Of a stretch of DNA of 10,199 nt, positions 7,704 through 10,199 are shown piece after piece; position 1 is the first letter of the stretch; every line of letters starts with the position of its first letter. Origin of the DNA: Strigomonas culicis (lineage: Eukaryota > Euglenozoa > Kinetoplastea > Trypanosomatida > Trypanosomatidae); NCBI GenBank assembly GCA_000482145.1, contig AUXH01000665.1, positions 1 through 10,199 of the forward strand, in the 5' to 3' direction. The position numbers and the translations under genes were made by a program. The notes under the pieces are model-generated. The model had not been told where the DNA came from and made no database searches. It saw only the letters and a list, made by a program, of their open reading frames with translations.

Positions 7704-8690
7704 TTACTGGTTGGTCCTCCAGGCGGTGATCTCCTGCAGAATGTGCTGCTCCTCCGCCTCATCCGCCGGCCGCGCGCACCGCAGGTACGCGACGTGGGTG
7801 GCGAACTTTTCATTGTCGCTCGCGAGGCCCTGCAGCAGCGGTAGCACCCGCTCACGCGCGTCTTGGCTCTTGCAGACCAGATATGCCTTCTCGTAGAAAT
7901 CGCCGTCCGCCGCGCCACCGTCCAGGTGGATAAGCTCGATGCCGCTCTTGATGAGCGCGCGCGCCTCCACCGCGGCCATGTCGTCGCCGTGAATGAGGTG
8001 GCCCATCGTACTCTTGATGTCGCGCCACCGGTGCTCGCGCGGCACCATGCCGCCGTCGATGACGAGCGCGGTATGCGGTGTGTAGCACTTGAGCTTGTTC
8101 TTCTTGCTGACCGCCGTCGCGTCCACGTCCGCGTCCGCGGCGCTGGCCGGCGCCGCCTCTGCTGCCGGCGCGGCCCGTGCGCTGCCCGCCACCAGCGTCG
8201 CCGACAGCAGCGCAGGGAAGTAGCGCTGTAAAAAGGGGTACGCCGTGCGGCCGAAGAGGTAGTGCACCTCGGGGTCCTTGTGGTAGTCGTGGTGGTTGAA
8301 GAGCGCCACGATGGCGGCCGCCGCCGCGGCGGTCGGCACGACGACGCGGTAGGTCGCCCAGTGGGCCTGTTTGGACGCGCGCGCCTGCTGCTGCGCGACG
8401 TCGGGCGGCAGCCGCTCCATGTGGCGGAGGGTGACGTCGATCTCCCGCTGGGCCAGGAAGTGCTCGAGCTCGGCCTTGGTGAGGCCGTAGGGTAGGTTGT
8501 GGAGGAGTACTGCCACGCCCTTCTTGCTCTCCGCCGACGGGGCGCCGTCCGTGGCCTTGGGGCCCGGCGCCGCCGCCTTCTTCGCGGCGCGCTGCTTCTG
8601 GCGCTTGCGATCGGCGGCCTTTGGAGGGCTGGCGCTGGTGCGGTCTGGCGCGGGGGCGCTCTCTGTCCGCTGCTCACCGTCTTCGCCCAT
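7704..8690 (-). CDS. Basic protein with degenerate RRM-like folds, function unknown
   Basis: This ORF encodes 328 residues, starts at the first ATG after the predicted splice acceptor and ends in TAA. Residues 1-55 are low-complexity, with a basic KRQKQRAAKK patch (30-39) that could be a nuclear signal. Residues 58-136 have an RRM-like layout: a hydrophobic strand with RNP2-like VLLHNLP (61-67), a helix (TKAELEHFLAQ), a strand, then ATYRVVVPT (112-120) in the place of RNP1, and an Ala-rich helix. An Ala-rich linker (about 165-195) follows. Residues 205-305 may be a second, more diverged fold of similar order: TALVIDGG, a helical stretch, IELIHLDGG, EKAYLVCKS, a helix, and FATHVAYLRC. The aromatic residues usual in RNP1 and RNP2 are mostly absent, so RNA contact may be lost and protein binding is possible. 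A UPF3/Smg4-like fold is an alternative I cannot test. The coding call is firm, the RRM call is weak, and no family is recognised. Confidence 0.85.
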   Translation of the reverse strand: MGEDGEQRTESAPAPDRTSASPPKAADRKRQKQRAAKKAAAPGPKATDGAPSAESKKGVAVLLHNLPYGLTKAELEHFLAQREIDVTLRHMERLPPDVAQQQARASKQAHWATYRVVVPTAAAAAAIVALFNHHDYHKDPEVHYLFGRTAYPFLQRYFPALLSATLVAGSARAAPAAEAAPASAADADVDATAVSKKNKLKCYTPHTALVIDGGMVPREHRWRDIKSTMGHLIHGDDMAAVEARALIKSGIELIHLDGGAADGDFYEKAYLVCKSQDARERVLPLLQGLASDNEKFATHVAYLRCARPADEAEEQHILQEITAWRTNQ

Positions 8691-8982
8691 GTGTAGACCG
8701 GTGGGAGAAGGATGGGGAGGGGAGAATGGAAAGAAAGGAAAGGAAATGCTTGTTTTATAGAGAAAAAAAGAGAAGGGGGGAATAGAGGGAGGGAGAGAGA
8801 TGGTTATTATTGTTGCTCCCGTCCGCCTTCCTTTTTCATAGTTGTGGGGCTGGATGCATAATGGGTATGAAGGACACCAGTTACTTGAGACCAGAAATAA
8901 TAATAAAAGAACTCTAACAAAAGAGGTAACAAGGAAAAAAAAAGTTACTTATTAATATAGCTAGAAGAATGTATATGTTTCA
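8691..8982 (-). other. Short intergenic spacer between zinc-knuckle and RRM-like genes
   Basis: This 292 bp spacer must hold the whole 3' UTR of the upstream gene, the polypyrimidine tract, the splice acceptor and the 5' UTR of the next gene. With the predicted acceptor at 8749-8750, no more than about 200 bp are left for the upstream 3' UTR. It is far shorter than the two other spacers in the window, which are about 1.5 kb or more. A T9 run (minus strand, 8935-8943) lies close after the stop. No ORF or RNA gene is visible. Confidence 0.7.
8749..8800 (-). promoter_or_regulatory. Polypyrimidine tract and predicted trans-splice acceptor of the RRM-like gene
   Basis: On the minus strand 8800-8761 is almost pure C/T (TCTCTCTCCCTCCCTC, then a C-run and a T-run). 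The next AG downstream is at 8750-8749, in AAAACAAG. No further AG occurs before the ATG at 8690-8688, and no upstream ATG lies in between. The acceptor therefore must be here or further upstream. The predicted 5' UTR is about 58 nt. This is the usual trypanosomatid signal for spliced-leader addition and, indirectly, for polyadenylation of the upstream mRNA. The call is inferred from sequence pattern only. Confidence 0.65.
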
Positions 8983-9021
8983 TTAAAACAAGTCATCGTC
9001 GCCATAATCATCTCTTCTCCG

Positions 9022-9056
<35 letters not shown>

Positions 9057-9235
9057 AGTTGTTGTTATTGGTATTTCTATTGTTGTAGTTATTAGAACGG
9101 TAGTTATTATTATTGTTATTATTATTGTATCTATCCTTATCGTTTCGGTTGTCATTTCGATTATTCCATCCTCCTCTATTATTATAATTGTTATTGTTAT
9201 TATTATAATTGTTGTTATTATTATAGTTGTTGTTG

Positions 9236-9266
<31 letters not shown>

Positions 9267-10199
9267 AAGGTGCGTCTACACGCGAACGCTTATTGAAACT
9301 ATTATTACTATTATTGTTGTTATAACTGTTAGAACTCGCGTGGCCTCTGGCGTTGTCAAAGGAGGAACCGCCGTCGCGCTGCCGGTAAGCGCTCGTGGCC
9401 TGCGTCGGCGGACTATGCCGGCCCTTGTTGTTCTGGCTCGCCTCGTACTTCTCGTAGTCCGCCCCACGGTACAGCCGCAGCAGCCGTCCTTCCCAGCGGT
9501 CGACGACCGTGCCGCCACCGCCGCCGGTGCGGCTCTCGCAGGAGAAGGCGGTGTGGCCATTCGCGCCGCAGTAGCAGCAGCACGGCCCCACCGTTGCCGC
9601 GGGCGCTGCACTGGCAGGGCCGTCCCGGTAGCAGTTCAGGTGCCCCTCCGCGCCGCAGTGGACGCAGTGGCACCGCGCCAGCGCCGCCGGGCTGCAGTGC
9701 GGCAGCGCGCCGCCACTGCTGTTCGCGACGACGAACATAAACGTCGGCGCGTCGTTCAGCTGCTGCTGCTGCAGCCCGGCGGCCGCGACGGCGGCCAGCG
9801 CCGCATCCGCCGGCGACCGCGCCGCCGCGACGGCGGGCGGCACCGTGAAGAGCCGCTCCGTGCACAGCCCCTCCGCGCGGCGCACCTGGCAGTCGCCGTG
9901 GAAGCTGCCGGCGGCGGCGCGGCAGGCGAAGGACACGAGCGGGGCCACACCGCGCCGCGCGGCCGCGTCATCCCCGGTGAGCAGTGCAGTTGCCGTCGGC
10001 GCGCCCGGCCGCGCGGTGACCGCGTGCGTGAAGGGCCGCAGGCGGTGACAGCCCTTGCAGATCATGTTGGGGCACCCCGAGCGCTCGTGGTCCGAGCCGC
10101 CGCAGCTCCAGCAGATTTTCTTGGGTGTGTAGCGGGCGGCCGCCGCCGCCGCGCCCGGGGCCGCCCCCGTGGGCTCGCCGCCGCCGCCGCCGCCGCCGC
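8983..10199 (-). CDS. CCHC zinc-knuckle protein with Asn-rich prion-like tail (5' partial)
   Basis: The frame is open to the right edge, so the true start lies outside; the ATG at 10063-10065 is internal because it falls between two Cys motifs. Upstream of it the frame encodes poly-Gly, an Ala run and then CWSCGGSDHERSGC (10072-10113), a perfect C-x2-C-x4-H-x4-C knuckle, followed at once by CPNMICKGC, a spacing typical of tandem knuckles. A shortened third knuckle, CVHCGAEGHLNC, lies at 9631-9666, and a perfect one, CCYCGANGHTAFSC, at 9538-9579. CCHC knuckles bind single-stranded RNA or DNA, or partner proteins; the tandem arrangement recalls Air/ZCCHC7 proteins of nuclear RNA surveillance and, less closely, UMSBP- or CNBP-type proteins. 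A short charged stretch (DRWEGRLLRLYRGADYEKY) follows. The last roughly 120 residues are dominated by Asn with scattered Tyr, Arg and Gly and end in a basic KRRRDD and acidic DDD tip before a TAA stop. Seen: knuckles and tail. Inferred: RNA binding. The exact family is not established. Confidence 0.86.
8986..9350 (-). repeat. Asparagine-rich tail built of AAT/AAC triplet runs
   Basis: The 3' part of the zinc-knuckle gene is a chain of imperfect AAT/AAC repeats (ATT/GTT on the plus strand). The longest runs lie near 9019-9051 and 9239-9270. They encode blocks of about 4 to 13 Asn separated by Tyr, Arg, Gly, Asp and Ser. The frame stays open through the whole block and ends in non-repetitive codons (KRRRDDYGDDDLF), so this is translated sequence and not a run-on into the 3' UTR. 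Base composition changes abruptly near 9350 from very GC-rich to AT-rich. Confidence 0.85.
10176..10199 (-). repeat. GGC triplet repeat (poly-Gly) at right edge
   Basis: A perfect CCG run on the plus strand, GGC on the coding strand, giving at least seven Gly in the N-terminal part of the zinc-knuckle protein. It is cut by the window edge. Confidence 0.9.

Noticed and set aside
7589..8677. Second minus-strand frame (362 codons) over the RRM-like gene
   Set aside because: Ser/Arg/Thr-rich wrong-frame translation that ends in a Tyr/Ile run from the AT repeat. The overlapping 328-residue frame has a sensible hydrophobic pattern and start context.
9000..9270. Regular ATT/GTT repeats as a CRISPR-like or satellite array
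   Set aside because: The period is three bases with no spacers, and the frame through it is open and continuous with the zinc-knuckle gene, so it is coding triplet repeat.

Overview
The window looks like nuclear DNA of a trypanosomatid protist (Leishmania/Crithidia/Leptomonas-like; the genus cannot be fixed from the sequence). The reasons are as follows. All believable genes are long, intronless and on the same (minus) strand. Their coding sequence is very GC-rich, while the spacers are AT-rich and full of microsatellites. The minus strand carries long pyrimidine tracts followed by AG upstream of genes, as expected for trans-splicing of a polycistronic transcript. Transcription therefore runs from high to low coordinates.

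Layout in order of transcription. (A) From the right edge to 8983: a 5'-truncated zinc-knuckle (CCHC) protein ending in an asparagine-rich, prion-like tail. (B) 8690-7704: a 328-residue basic protein with one or two degenerate RRM-like folds. It has a short 292 bp upstream spacer and a clear predicted splice acceptor at 8749-8750. (C) 6203-1613: a very large, low-complexity, Gln/Ala/Pro/Gly-rich protein with three polyglutamine tracts and one folded-looking block near its C-terminus. As given, this gene is split by a single-base frameshift, almost certainly at a C9 run (minus strand) at 4796-4804. With one base fewer it would be one frame of about 1529 residues.

The spacers 6204-7703 and 1-1612 hold no supportable gene. 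They consist of A/T homopolymers, TA, TG, CT and TTA repeats and purine-rich (plus strand) stretches that read as polypyrimidine tracts on the transcribed strand. A good predicted acceptor near 220 suggests that the next gene of the unit starts just beyond the left edge, with a (GA)26 repeat in its 5' UTR.

Together the genes look like RNA-metabolism proteins: a zinc-knuckle protein, an RRM-like protein and a Q-rich protein with an RRM-like block. Two of the three carry prion-like low-complexity regions. In trypanosomatids gene adjacency does not by itself imply shared function, so a common pathway is speculation. No mobile element, tRNA, rRNA, CRISPR array or bacterial-type operon was found.
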